DNA of 64,000 nt from Prevotella sp. oral taxon 376 (GCF_003043945.1 NZ_PYXG01000001.1:1476501-1540500), one strand, 5' to 3'. Shown: positions 35,512-43,337, counted from the first letter of the stretch. The notes: generated by a model from the sequence alone, not told the origin. A program made the numbers and translations.

Positions 35512-36339
35512 ATGAAAAAATCATTCTTTGTAGCATTGTTCGTCGCGTTGTCTGCCTCTTCTTTCGCTGGCAGAGTGGATACGGTGCTTGTGCATAGCCG
35601 TGCTATGGGCAAGGATATCAAGGCTGTCGTGATCACCCCTACGCCTTCGCGTAAGATGCGGGATGCACGCTATCCGGTTGTATACCTGCTTCATGGTGCC
35701 TCTGCCAACTGCAAGTATTATCTAGAGAAGGTAAAGCCCACTCTCCCAGAGATTGCCGACCGTCTTGGTTTCATCTTCGTTACACCCGACGCGTTGAACT
35801 CTTGGTACCTCGACAGTCCCGTCCGCAAGAACTATAAATACGAGACTTTCGTGAGTTCGGAGCTGGTAAACTATATCGACTCTGCCTATAACACCATCCC
35901 GGAGAAGAAGGGCCGTGCGATAACGGGGCTGAGCATGGGAGGGCACGGAGCCCTCTATCTGGCTTTCCGACATAAGGATATTTATGGCGCATGCGGAAGT
36001 ATGAGCGGTGGGGTAGACATCCGTCCCTTTCCCCGAAACTGGGAGCTGCCCTATGATTTGGGAGAATATGCCGCCCACAAGAAAGACTGGGATGCCCACA
36101 CCGTTGTCAATCAGATAGGCAGAATAGAGGATGGAGACCTGGCCATTGCCATCGACTGCGGCGAGGGCGACTTCTTCCTGGAGGTGAACAAGTCGCTCCA
36201 CGAGCGTCTGCTGGGGCGTAAGATTGGCCACGACTTTACCACTCGTCCGGGCGGGCACGACCCTGCCTATTGGAAAAACTCTCTGGATTACCAGCTGTTG
36301 TTCTTCAAAAAGTATTTCGAAAGAAGCGGAATCAAATAG
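35512..36339 (+). CDS. Exported esterase (esterase D / S-formylglutathione-hydrolase-like)
   Basis: 275 residues with a signal peptide (MKKSFFVALFVALSASSFAG). An alpha/beta hydrolase of the esterase D family: PVVYLLHGASANCKYYL (oxyanion region), the nucleophile elbow GLSMGGHGALYLAF with the catalytic Ser, and GGHDPAYWKNSLDYQLLFF with the catalytic His near the C-terminus. Xylan-esterase-like and other deacylase members share this layout; substrate unknown. The Fur-family gene starts 5 bp after its stop, so both are likely on one mRNA. Confidence 0.9.
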   Translation: MKKSFFVALFVALSASSFAGRVDTVLVHSRAMGKDIKAVVITPTPSRKMRDARYPVVYLLHGASANCKYYLEKVKPTLPEIADRLGFIFVTPDALNSWYLDSPVRKNYKYETFVSSELVNYIDSAYNTIPEKKGRAITGLSMGGHGALYLAFRHKDIYGACGSMSGGVDIRPFPRNWELPYDLGEYAAHKKDWDAHTVVNQIGRIEDGDLAIAIDCGEGDFFLEVNKSLHERLLGRKIGHDFTTRPGGHDPAYWKNSLDYQLLFFKKYFERSGIK

Positions 36340-36344
36340 CCATC

Positions 36345-36782
36345 ATGGATGATAAACGCATCATAAGCCTTCTCGAGGAGCATGGCATCAAGCCTACGGC
36401 CAACCGCATCGTCATCGCAAGGGCGCTTGCGGCAGGGAAGGTGCCGCTCTCTCTCAAGGAACTGGAATACTCGATACTGTCGATCGACAAGTCGAACATA
36501 TCCCGCACCCTGGCACTTTTCCGCAAGCATCGTCTCGTACATGACATCGAGGACGGCGGGGGATGTGTGAAATACGAGCTTTGCATGAGTCATGCCGAGG
36601 ATGGAGACGAGGATGTGCATGTGCATTTCTATTGTGAGAGTTGCCATAAGACTTTCTGCCTCTGGGATACGCCTATCCCTGAGGTGCCCGTTCCTTCGGG
36701 TTTCGTGCTCAAGAGCGTGAACTATGTGTTGAAGGGACTTTGTGCCGACTGCCTGCGCCGACTGTCTATACGGAGGCGATAG
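36345..36782 (+). CDS. Fur-family metal-responsive regulator
   Basis: 145 residues. An N-terminal winged helix (residues 1-75) precedes the dimerisation domain with HVHFYCESCHKTFC (CxxC at 97-100) and CADC at 133-136, the structural zinc site. Fur, Zur and PerR cannot be told apart here. The frame is open upstream to 36270, inside the esterase gene; ATG 36345 (MDDKRIISLLEEHG) is chosen because it follows the esterase stop by 5 bp and matches the family start. Confidence 0.9.
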   Translation: MDDKRIISLLEEHGIKPTANRIVIARALAAGKVPLSLKELEYSILSIDKSNISRTLALFRKHRLVHDIEDGGGCVKYELCMSHAEDGDEDVHVHFYCESCHKTFCLWDTPIPEVPVPSGFVLKSVNYVLKGLCADCLRRLSIRRR

Positions 36783-36863
36783 GAAGTTGCGCAAACACCT
36801 TTCGGCGAAGAGAGGCCGGAGTTGATTTTCCCGGAAACCTTTCTTTTTCTCATGATTATTTTT

Positions 36864-36871
36864 TACCTTTG
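36864..36871 (+). promoter_or_regulatory. -7 element of the LuxR-type regulator gene
   Basis: TACCTTTG ends 5 bp before the first ATG (36877), so the transcript would be almost leaderless or start translation at the in-frame ATG 36883 or 36898. Confidence 0.65.
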
Positions 36872-36876
36872 CACCA

Positions 36877-37494
36877 ATGGAAATGGGGAAACATGACATG
36901 CGGACATGTCCGCGTCTGGCCGTAGTGCATCCGGATGTACTTGCCGCTATTGGCATGAAGTCGCTGTTGCAGAATGTGCTGCCGATGATGGAAGTTGCTA
37001 CTTTCGGCTCTTTCATCGAGCTGGAGAGTGGTCATCCGGAGACTTTCATGCACTATTTCGTCAGTATGAACATCGTGCTGAACAACCGCGGATTCTTCCT
37101 CGATCGCCGGCGAAAGACCATTGTCCTCACCACTTCCACGGAACCTAACGCCCAGCTCTCTGATTTCCATTGCCTCTGCACGGCTGTCAATGAGAAAGTC
37201 TTCGTTCAGCAGTTGCTCCAATTGGAGCAGAGTGCCCACGCGCATGGCACCCATTTCCCGCGTCCGCACGGCTTGCGGAAGAAGCGTTTGAGCGACCGGG
37301 AGATAGAGGTGCTGGCCTGTCTGGTGAAGGGCAAGACCAACAAGGAGATTGCCCAAGAGCTTTGCATCGGCCTTACCACGGTCATCTCTCACCGCAAGAA
37401 CATCCAGGAGAAGCTGGGTATCAAGAGCGTGAGCGCTCTCACGATATTTGCCGTTACCCATGGCTATGTTGACATGAACGACATAGTGAAGTGA
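36877..37494 (+). CDS. LuxR-type DNA-binding regulator with degenerate N-terminal domain
   Basis: 205 residues (fewer if translation starts at 36883 or 36898). The C-terminal 65 residues form a LuxR/NarL helix-turn-helix: LSDREIEVLACLVKGKTNKEIAQELCIG and TVISHRKNIQEKLGIKSVSAL (parts quoted). The N-terminal 120 residues have the size of a receiver domain and begin RLAVVHPDVLAAIGMKSLL, but the acidic pair and the phosphoacceptor Asp of true receivers are not evident. It probably responds to something other than a histidine kinase. No partner kinase gene is nearby. Confidence 0.85.
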   Translation: MEMGKHDMRTCPRLAVVHPDVLAAIGMKSLLQNVLPMMEVATFGSFIELESGHPETFMHYFVSMNIVLNNRGFFLDRRRKTIVLTTSTEPNAQLSDFHCLCTAVNEKVFVQQLLQLEQSAHAHGTHFPRPHGLRKKRLSDREIEVLACLVKGKTNKEIAQELCIGLTTVISHRKNIQEKLGIKSVSALTIFAVTHGYVDMNDIVK

Positions 37495-37554
37495 TTTCTC
37501 CTCCCCGCATTTGTCATTCTTCTTCCCAGAGGCGGCAAGTGAGCCTGCCGTAGA

Positions 37555-37590
37555 TAAAAAGGCGCACCCGGTCATGCCGGGCGCGCTTTC
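37555..37590 (-). terminator. Terminator of the TlpA-like gene
   Basis: GCGCACCCGG (37563-37572 region) pairs with CCGGGCGCGC (37578-37587 region) with one mismatch; TTTTTATC follows on the minus strand. Confidence 0.75.
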
Positions 37591-37619
37591 GTATGCGGTT
37601 TCTTCCGGTGTTGTGCCTC

Positions 37620-38702
37620 TTATTCTCCGTAAAGCTTTTTCAGCTCAGACAGGAGGCCTTCACCCCGCAGGTCGCTGGCGATAATCTTGCCGTTGGGGTC
37701 TACGAGGATGTTGGAGGGGATGGAGTTGATGCCGTATACTTCGTGTGCGGCGCATTCCCAACCTTTGAGATCGCTCATCTGGGGCCATTCCATACCAAGG
37801 TCGCTGACGGCCTTTTTCCAGCTGTCGGCCTTGTTGTCGAAGGAAACTCCTACCACTTCAAAGCCCTTGCCTTTGTGATATTTGTTGTAGGCGGCCACCA
37901 CATTCGGCATCTCCTGCCGGCAAGGTCCGCACCATGAGGCCCAAAAATCCACGAGAACATAGTTGCCCTTGCCGACCCACTGGCTCAGCCTGACGGTCTT
38001 TCCGTCCATGTCCTGCATGGTGAGGTCGGTAAACTGGAGGCCGCTGCGGCGCTTGCCCAGGGCATTATAGGTTTCCTTGAGGTTCCGCAGCATGGGATGG
38101 GATGTGTAGGCGGCTTTGGCTTCGGCCAGCTCCTTCAGCTGGTCATAGTCGAAATACATGGAGTAGATGCCGAGAAAATAAGCGGGGGAAACCATATCCT
38201 TGTGCGCCTTGGCATACTCTATGACATCTTCCATCTTGTCGTTCTCGAGCTTGTTGAGCCTTGCCTCGATGACATCCTTTCTTGCCTTGCCGTCTGGAGT
38301 CTGGTCTTCCCAGAGGCTTTTCCATTCATAAACGAGGGGCATCATCTCCTCGTTCTTCTTCTTCATTGATTTCTGGAGCAAGGAGAGCTGGACATTCTCG
38401 GCAGAACCGGTAATATCACAGCTCGCCATGTCGACCTTAACGGGAGTGCGGTCGTTCATGACCACCAAGCTCTCGTCGCCATAATGGAGGGTAAGGAATG
38501 TGTTGAGCGGCGCCTTCCCGTTAATTTGAAACCTGCCTTTCTCCACCATTATGGTGTCGGCCTGACGGAAATTGCCATTGGTGTAGACGAAGACTTGCCT
38601 GACGCTGTCAGGTGCGGTGCCGGTAATACTGTACTCTACATCCTGTGCGTGCAAAGACATTGCCACGAAGGCGAATGCCAGAAGCGAAAATAGTTTTCTC
38701 AT
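37620..38702 (-). CDS. TlpA-like thioredoxin-fold protein with N-terminal DUF4369-type domain
   Basis: 360 residues with a signal peptide (MRKLFSLLAFAFVAMSLHAQ). The first third resembles the DUF4369 domain (YSITGTAPDSVRQVFVY, DTIMVEKGRFQINGKAPLNT). The C-terminal third is a thioredoxin fold of the TlpA/ResA type with the redox motif WCGPC in DFWASWCGPCRQEMPNVV and YGINSIPSNILVDPNGKI with the cis-Pro. Likely a periplasmic, membrane-associated disulfide reductase. Monocistronic with its own promoter and terminator. Confidence 0.93.
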   Translation of the reverse strand: MRKLFSLLAFAFVAMSLHAQDVEYSITGTAPDSVRQVFVYTNGNFRQADTIMVEKGRFQINGKAPLNTFLTLHYGDESLVVMNDRTPVKVDMASCDITGSAENVQLSLLQKSMKKKNEEMMPLVYEWKSLWEDQTPDGKARKDVIEARLNKLENDKMEDVIEYAKAHKDMVSPAYFLGIYSMYFDYDQLKELAEAKAAYTSHPMLRNLKETYNALGKRRSGLQFTDLTMQDMDGKTVRLSQWVGKGNYVLVDFWASWCGPCRQEMPNVVAAYNKYHKGKGFEVVGVSFDNKADSWKKAVSDLGMEWPQMSDLKGWECAAHEVYGINSIPSNILVDPNGKIIASDLRGEGLLSELKKLYGE

Positions 38703-38734
38703 TTGTTCATACTTTTTAATGATGGATTTTCGTG

Positions 38735-38742
38735 CAAAATTA
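38735..38742 (-). promoter_or_regulatory. -7 promoter of the TlpA-like gene
   Basis: TAATTTTG on the minus strand, 32 bp before the ATG. Confidence 0.6.
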
Positions 38743-38785
38743 GCGTTTTTATTTGAAAGGAGGCATGAATATCGATTATTTTGCT

Positions 38786-38793
38786 TATCTTTG
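38786..38793 (+). promoter_or_regulatory. -7 promoter of the queuosine salvage operon
   Basis: TATCTTTG; transcription should start near 38797, so the entire preQ1 aptamer at 38811-38845 lies in the leader. Confidence 0.7.
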
Positions 38794-38810
38794 CAAAAAT
38801 TTTGGATAAT

Positions 38811-38845
38811 AGGGGTGCTTGGTAACCCCCTCTAACAAAACAAGA
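38811..38845 (+). promoter_or_regulatory. PreQ1-I riboswitch
   Basis: P1 is AGGGG (38811-38815) with CCCCT (38827-38831); the loop TGCTTGGTAAC lies between; the tail CTAACAAAACAAGA follows. The tail and the GTAAC-CCC junction match the well-known Thermoanaerobacter tengcongensis preQ1-I aptamer (12 of 14 tail bases). P2 can form between CTT (38818-38820) and AAG (38842-38844), closing the H-type pseudoknot, and C38826 sits at the ligand-specificity position. The aptamer ends 2 nt before the ATG of a queuosine-precursor transporter, so control of translation initiation is likely. Confidence 0.9.
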
Positions 38846-38847
38846 AA

Positions 38848-39537
38848 ATGAAAAATAAAAGACAGAGCGTGAGTGTGCTGTTTATGCTTTTCAGCATCCT
38901 CTTCTGCGTTTGCCTGATAGCGGCAAACGTTTTGGAAACAAAGCAAATATCAGTAGGTAGTATCAGTCTTACGGGTGGTTTGATCGTCTTCCCGGTAAGC
39001 TACATCATCAATGATTGTGTGTGTGAGGTCTGGGGCTATCGCAAAGCACGGCTATTGATATGGACGGGGTTTGCTATGAACTTCTTTTTCGTGGCTCTGG
39101 GCGCCTTGTGCGACTGGATTCCGGGGGCTTCGTATTGGACGAACGATGCCGGTTTTCACGCTGTTTTTGGCTTGGCACCTCGCATCGCGGTGGCCTCGTT
39201 CATAGCTTTCCTTGCCGGATCGTTTGCCAATGCCTTCGTGATGAGCAAGATGAAGATTGCTTCAAAGGGCCGCAACTTCTCGTTGCGTGCCATTCTTTCC
39301 ACGGTGGTCGGCGAGGGACTGGACTCTGTGATCTTCTTTCCCCTGGCCTTGTCGGGGGTGGTTCCGGCCGAGGAGCTTCCCGTATTGATGTTTTGGCAGG
39401 TGGTGCTGAAGACGGTTTACGAGGTTGTGGCACTGCCTTTCACCATCCGCGTCGTAAGGATTTTGAAGCGGCATGAGGGCGAGGATGTCTACGACGAGGG
39501 CATCAGCTATAATGTATTGCGGATTTTCAATCTATAG
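38848..39537 (+). CDS. yhhQ: Queuosine precursor transporter (YhhQ/VUT family)
   Basis: 229 residues, about six membrane segments, family formerly DUF165. [40 protein letters not shown] (quoted in part) and the C-terminal [19 protein letters not shown] are typical. YhhQ imports preQ0 and/or preQ1 for queuosine tRNA modification. It lies directly behind a preQ1 riboswitch and 2 bp before queF, which independently supports the assignment. Confidence 0.95.
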   Translation: MKNKRQSVSVLFMLFSILFCVCLIAANVLETKQISVGSISLTGGLIVFPVSYIINDCVCEVWGYRKARLLIWTGFAMNFFFVALGALCDWIPGASYWTNDAGFHAVFGLAPRIAVASFIAFLAGSFANAFVMSKMKIASKGRNFSLRAILSTVVGEGLDSVIFFPLALSGVVPAEELPVLMFWQVVLKTVYEVVALPFTIRVVRILKRHEGEDVYDEGISYNVLRIFNL

Positions 39538-39539
39538 GC

Positions 39540-40001
39540 ATGGAACGGAAAGATGAGGGCCTGAGACAGTTAGGCGCAAAGACACAGTATCGTATGGACT
39601 ACGCTCCCGAGGTGCTCGAGAGCTTCCGGAACAAGCATCCGGGGCAAGACTACTGGGTGCAGTTCAACTGCCCCGAGTTCACTTCCCTCTGTCCGATTAC
39701 GGGGCAGCCCGACTTTGCCGAGATTCGCATCATGTATATTCCCGGCGAGCGCATGGTGGAGAGCAAGAGCCTGAAGCTCTATCTCTTCAGTTTCCGCAAC
39801 CACGGCGACTTTCATGAGGACTGCGTGAACATCATCATGAATGATCTGATCCGGCTCATGGATCCGAAGTACATCGAGGTTACGGGCCTGTTCACGCCCC
39901 GCGGGGGCATCAGCATCTATCCTTATGCCAATTATGGGCGGAAGGGCACGAAGTATGAGCAGCTGGCCGAGCGGCGATTTGAGGCCCATCAGCCGGCATA
40001 G
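39540..40001 (+). CDS. queF: PreQ0 reductase (7-cyano-7-deazaguanine reductase)
   Basis: 153 residues, the unimodular type of QueF. The catalytic Cys51 ([14 protein letters not shown]) and Asp58 and the QueF motif [20 protein letters not shown] with Glu74 are present. It reduces preQ0 to preQ1 with NADPH. Located 2 bp after the transporter gene. In other Bacteroidota queC often lies between these two genes; it is absent here. Confidence 0.97.
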   Translation: MERKDEGLRQLGAKTQYRMDYAPEVLESFRNKHPGQDYWVQFNCPEFTSLCPITGQPDFAEIRIMYIPGERMVESKSLKLYLFSFRNHGDFHEDCVNIIMNDLIRLMDPKYIEVTGLFTPRGGISIYPYANYGRKGTKYEQLAERRFEAHQPA

Positions 40002-40051
40002 TGCCCGTGCGGGGAAAATCCGCGGGAGACAGGGAGGCCGCTTCCGTGGGT

Positions 40052-40115
40052 GTTACACGCTGTGTGTAACAGGGTTACAAGCCGTTTGTAACATGATTAC
40101 ACGCTGTGTGTAATC
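40052..40115. repeat. Triple-palindrome element, copy 1
   Basis: Three consecutive palindromes with TTACA/TGTAA outer half-sites: 40052-40070 (GTTACACGCTGTGTGTAAC), 40074-40092 (GTTACAAGCCGTTTGTAAC) and 40095-40115 (core ATTACACGCTGTGTGTAAT), separated by 3 and 2 bp. The third is identical to the third palindrome at 52085-52105. Located 50 bp past queF, between convergent genes. Confidence 0.9.
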
Positions 40116-40160
40116 TTTCCGTGGGCCAGGGTCGGCTTCCATACCGGATATAATAAGAAC

Positions 40161-40189
40161 AACAAAGGGGCTTCTCCGGCCCCTTTGTT
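40161..40189. terminator. Hairpin between queF and a convergent lipoprotein gene
   Basis: AACAAAGGGGC (40161-40171) pairs perfectly with GCCCCTTTGTT (40179-40189) around a 7-nt loop. A tract of T is lacking; it could terminate transcripts from both sides. Confidence 0.6.
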
Positions 40190-40235
40190 CGTGTCTGCCG
40201 CCGCTCGCGCGAAGGCCGGCAGCCGGTTGTCCCTT

Positions 40236-41087
40236 TCATCTTACGGCCTCTTTCTTGGCCTTTTCAGAGAGTCTGGCGGCGATGGCCCTTGCTTTCTTGT
40301 TCACTTCGTCGAGGCTGTTTTTGCGATAGTAGCTGCGAGAGATGCCGTCGCTGCTCAATACCAGTGAGTCGCCCATGAGGTAGTCGATGTCGCAGGTGTC
40401 TCGGCGTTCGTTCTTTACGCCAATGATCGTTAGCCCGCTGCCGTCTTTCTCCGTGATAGGAGTGGCACTGAGGGTAATGAGCTTTCCGTTCCAGATACGC
40501 CATCCCGTGAAGTAGCTTAAGGGCGGGTAGACAACGGGACTCTCGTCTTCGAAAGAGTTCTGAGTGCCCACATAGCCCACGCTCTGGCACTCCCATTGGC
40601 GTTTTAGATAGAATCCGTATTCTCGGGGAATCATGTATGTCTCCTTGATAGAGTCCGGCATTTCGGCAATGGCGCGTGCTTGAGCCGAGTGGCTCATGGT
40701 CTCCGCATCCTTCAGCTTAGGCATGACCACATAGCACCAGATGCCTTTCAGGTCGTCAAGGTCGACGGCGAGGTCTGCCACTAGTTTGTCTTTAGCGTTG
40801 GGCACGACGCAGATCCAGTCGCCAATCTTCATTTTTCCCTGCACCTTCTGGTTGCGCTTGGCCAGTATGCAGTTGTAGCTGATGGGGTCGCTGCCGTCTT
40901 CGGGGAGCAGCACGATGACCGAGTCGCTGCATCCCTCGCAGGCCAGGCCATAGACGGTGCGGTCGCCCTTCAGCCGTTCCGGCAGCTGATTTGTCGCCGA
41001 TTGAGGCTGTTTGGCGTTCTTGCCGTTGCAGGCGGCCAGGGCAAGAACGGCCAGCAGTGCCGCGATGGCGGATAGTTTAAGCTTCAT
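40236..41087 (-). CDS. Putative lipoprotein of unknown function
   Basis: 283 residues. A lipoprotein signal ends at LALAAC with Cys20. The mature part has a small Cys-rich segment (GLACEGCSDSVIVLLPEDG) followed by beta-rich sequence; near the C-terminus SDGISRSYYRKN and a charged helix. The middle (IGDWICVVPNAKDKLVADLAVDLDDLKGIWCYVVMPKL, parts quoted) recalls lipocalin-like repeats, but no family is recognised with confidence. Monocistronic with a good promoter. Confidence 0.8.
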   Translation of the reverse strand: MKLKLSAIAALLAVLALAACNGKNAKQPQSATNQLPERLKGDRTVYGLACEGCSDSVIVLLPEDGSDPISYNCILAKRNQKVQGKMKIGDWICVVPNAKDKLVADLAVDLDDLKGIWCYVVMPKLKDAETMSHSAQARAIAEMPDSIKETYMIPREYGFYLKRQWECQSVGYVGTQNSFEDESPVVYPPLSYFTGWRIWNGKLITLSATPITEKDGSGLTIIGVKNERRDTCDIDYLMGDSLVLSSDGISRSYYRKNSLDEVNKKARAIAARLSEKAKKEAVR

Positions 41088-41107
41088 ACTGATGGTTTTA
41101 TTCCCTG

Positions 41108-41115
41108 CAAAGATA
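41108..41115 (-). promoter_or_regulatory. -7 promoter of the lipoprotein gene
   Basis: TATCTTTG on the minus strand, 20 bp before the ATG. Confidence 0.68.
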
Positions 41116-41168
41116 GTTATAATTTATAAAAAAAACATTCCGCAAGATGATATTTGAGTTTTTTTAGT

Positions 41169-41176
41169 TATTTTTG
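41169..41176 (+). promoter_or_regulatory. -7 promoter of the carboxyltransferase gene
   Basis: TATTTTTG, 44 bp before the ATG at 41221. Confidence 0.65.
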
Positions 41177-41220
41177 CAGCCTGAAAAAGAGGATATTCAG
41201 AATAAATAAAAGCGAAAGAT

Positions 41221-42993
41221 ATGAAAAAGAAAATTCAGTTCAGTCTCATCTATAGAGACATGTGGCAGAGCTCCGGTAAGTTCCAGCCACGAAAGGACCA
41301 GCTGGAGCGCATCGCTCCCGTGATCATCGAAATGGGCTGCTTCGCCCGTGTAGAGACCAATGGCGGGGCTTTCGAGCAGGTGAACCTGCTGGCCGGCGAG
41401 AACCCTAATGATGCCGTCCGGGCGTTCTGCAAGCCTTTCAACGAGGTGGGCATCAAGACCCACATGCTCGACCGTGGCCTGAATGCGCTGCGCATGTATC
41501 CCGTGCCCGACGATGTGCGCCGGCTGATGTACAAGGTGAAGCATGTCCAGGGAACCGACATCACCCGTATCTTCGACGGTCTGAACGACATCCGCAACAT
41601 AGCTCCCTCCATCAAGTGGGCAAAGGAAGCGGGCATGACTCCTCAGGGAACGCTCTGCATCACCACATCTCCCGTCCACACGCTGGAATACTATAGCAAG
41701 CTCGCCGACGAGGAGATTGCCGCCGGCGCGGAGGAAATCTGCCTGAAGGACATGGCCGGCATCGGCCAGCCTGCGTTCCTCGGCCAGTTGACGAAGATGA
41801 TCAAGGCCAACCATCCCGACATCCTCATCGAGTATCATGGCCATTCCGGTCCGGGCCTTTCCATGGCTTCTATCCTCGAGGTATGCGAGAACGGTGCCGA
41901 TATCATTGACACCGCCATTGAGCCGCTGTCGTGGGGAAAGGTGCATCCGGATATCATCTCCGTGCAGAGCATGCTCAAGCATGCCGGTTTCGAAGTGCCT
42001 GACATCAACATGGATGCCTATATGAGGGCTCGTGCGCTTACCCAGGAGTTTATCGACGACTGGCTCGGATACTTCATCAACCCGCAGAACAAGTTCATGA
42101 GCTCATTGCTTCTGGGCTGCGGTCTGCCCGGGGGAATGATGGGATCGATGATGGCCGACCTTGGCGGAATCCAAGGAGTGATCAACAATTTGAAGAAAAA
42201 GAAGGGTGAGCCGGAGCTTACCACCGACGACATGCTTGTCAAACTGTTCGACGAGGTGGCCTATGTATGGCCCCGGGTAGGCTATCCTCCATTGGTAACT
42301 CCTTTCAGCCAGTATGTCAAGAACATAGCGCTCTTCAACCTCCTTACGCTTGAGCAGGGCAAGGGACGCTATGTCATGATGGACGATTCCGTATGGGGCA
42401 TGATCCTCGGTAAGTCGGGCAAGGTGCCCGGAGAGCTGGCTCCCGAGATCGTGGAGCTTGCCAAGGCCCAGGGTCGCGAGTTCACCGATGCCGATCCCCA
42501 CACGCTCATCCCTGACGCTCTTGATGATTTCCGCAAGGAGATGGACGACAACGGATGGGACTACGGGCAGGACGACGAGGAGCTCTTCGAGCTCGCCATG
42601 CATCCGGAACAGTATCGCAACTACAAAAGCGGACAGGCTAAGAAGAACTTCCTGGCTGACCTGCAGAAGGCAAAAGACGCGGAGCTGGGAGCCCAGGTGA
42701 GCCCGGAGGAGGCAGCGGCATTCAAGCATGCCAAGGCCGACGCCATCGTGGCACCTGTCAAGGGACAGCTCTTCTGGGAATTCCAGGGCGACGCGGAGGC
42801 TGCCCCTGCCGTAGAGCCTTTCATCGGGAAGGCCTATAAAGAGGGCGACGCGTTCTGTTACATCCAGGCTCCTTGGGGCGAATTCGTCGAGGTTTCCGCG
42901 GCTCTTGGCGGCAAGCTCGTGGAAATCAGCGCCAAGCAGGGCGGCAAAGTGAACAAGGGTGAAGTGATTGCCTATATCGAAAGAGAGCACTAA
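41221..42993 (+). CDS. OadA/PycB-like carboxyltransferase with degenerate biotinyl domain
   Basis: 590 residues. The N-terminal 300 residues are an HMGL-like TIM barrel with metal/lysine motifs FSLIYRDMWQSS, CLKDMAGIGQP and EYHGHSGPG, then a conserved carboxylase domain, then a C-terminal domain with the biotinyl/lipoyl fold. The biotin-acceptor site AMKM is replaced by APWG (residues 550-553), so no lysine is available. The N-terminal RDMWQSS also differs from the usual RDAHQSL. It resembles the oxaloacetate decarboxylase alpha or pyruvate carboxylase B subunit, but the biotin would have to come from a separate carrier or the reaction may differ. Beta and gamma subunits are not adjacent. Confidence 0.85.
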   Translation: MKKKIQFSLIYRDMWQSSGKFQPRKDQLERIAPVIIEMGCFARVETNGGAFEQVNLLAGENPNDAVRAFCKPFNEVGIKTHMLDRGLNALRMYPVPDDVRRLMYKVKHVQGTDITRIFDGLNDIRNIAPSIKWAKEAGMTPQGTLCITTSPVHTLEYYSKLADEEIAAGAEEICLKDMAGIGQPAFLGQLTKMIKANHPDILIEYHGHSGPGLSMASILEVCENGADIIDTAIEPLSWGKVHPDIISVQSMLKHAGFEVPDINMDAYMRARALTQEFIDDWLGYFINPQNKFMSSLLLGCGLPGGMMGSMMADLGGIQGVINNLKKKKGEPELTTDDMLVKLFDEVAYVWPRVGYPPLVTPFSQYVKNIALFNLLTLEQGKGRYVMMDDSVWGMILGKSGKVPGELAPEIVELAKAQGREFTDADPHTLIPDALDDFRKEMDDNGWDYGQDDEELFELAMHPEQYRNYKSGQAKKNFLADLQKAKDAELGAQVSPEEAAAFKHAKADAIVAPVKGQLFWEFQGDAEAAPAVEPFIGKAYKEGDAFCYIQAPWGEFVEVSAALGGKLVEISAKQGGKVNKGEVIAYIEREH

Positions 42994-43337
42994 TCTTTGT
43001 GTAGAACAGATACGATTCATTCCCGCATTGCGGATGGCAGGTTGCCGTTTCGTGAAAGTGAGGGAATGAATCGTATTTATATTGAGCGACTGCGAATGGT
43101 AACGAGGGAGCGGCTTGGGTATTCTGTCATTTCGGAAAGAAAGGCAACCTGTGGCTGCAAGGCAGCCGGTCGGCATTCGTTCAGCCTGCATCTATTTGGC
43201 CTATAAGCAATGTGTGTATTACCCGGAATTGCTTGCCGAATTGAAGACCGCGCTCCAGCTGCTGTCGCGGGAGCGCCTGACACCGGGCCTGGGACATGCG
43301 CGGCGGCAGACATTGAGAAAGATAAGACTTACTTGAT
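42994..43337. other. Intergenic region with a long inverted repeat
   Basis: About 340 bp between the carboxyltransferase and HD genes. Short open frames here give peptides without recognisable character. The main feature is the inverted repeat listed at 43010-43076. Confidence 0.5.
43010..43076. repeat. 15-bp perfect inverted repeat
   Basis: ATACGATTCATTCCC (43010-43024) and GGGAATGAATCGTAT (43062-43076) are exact reverse complements flanking 37 bp. The right arm runs into TTTAT. It may be a terminator with a large loop for the carboxyltransferase gene, or a mobile-element remnant. Confidence 0.7.

Noticed and set aside
43115..43336. 73-codon frame ending 1 bp before the HD-domain gene
   Set aside because: Tempting because of its position, but the peptide has no recognisable character and no promoter or start context; left out.
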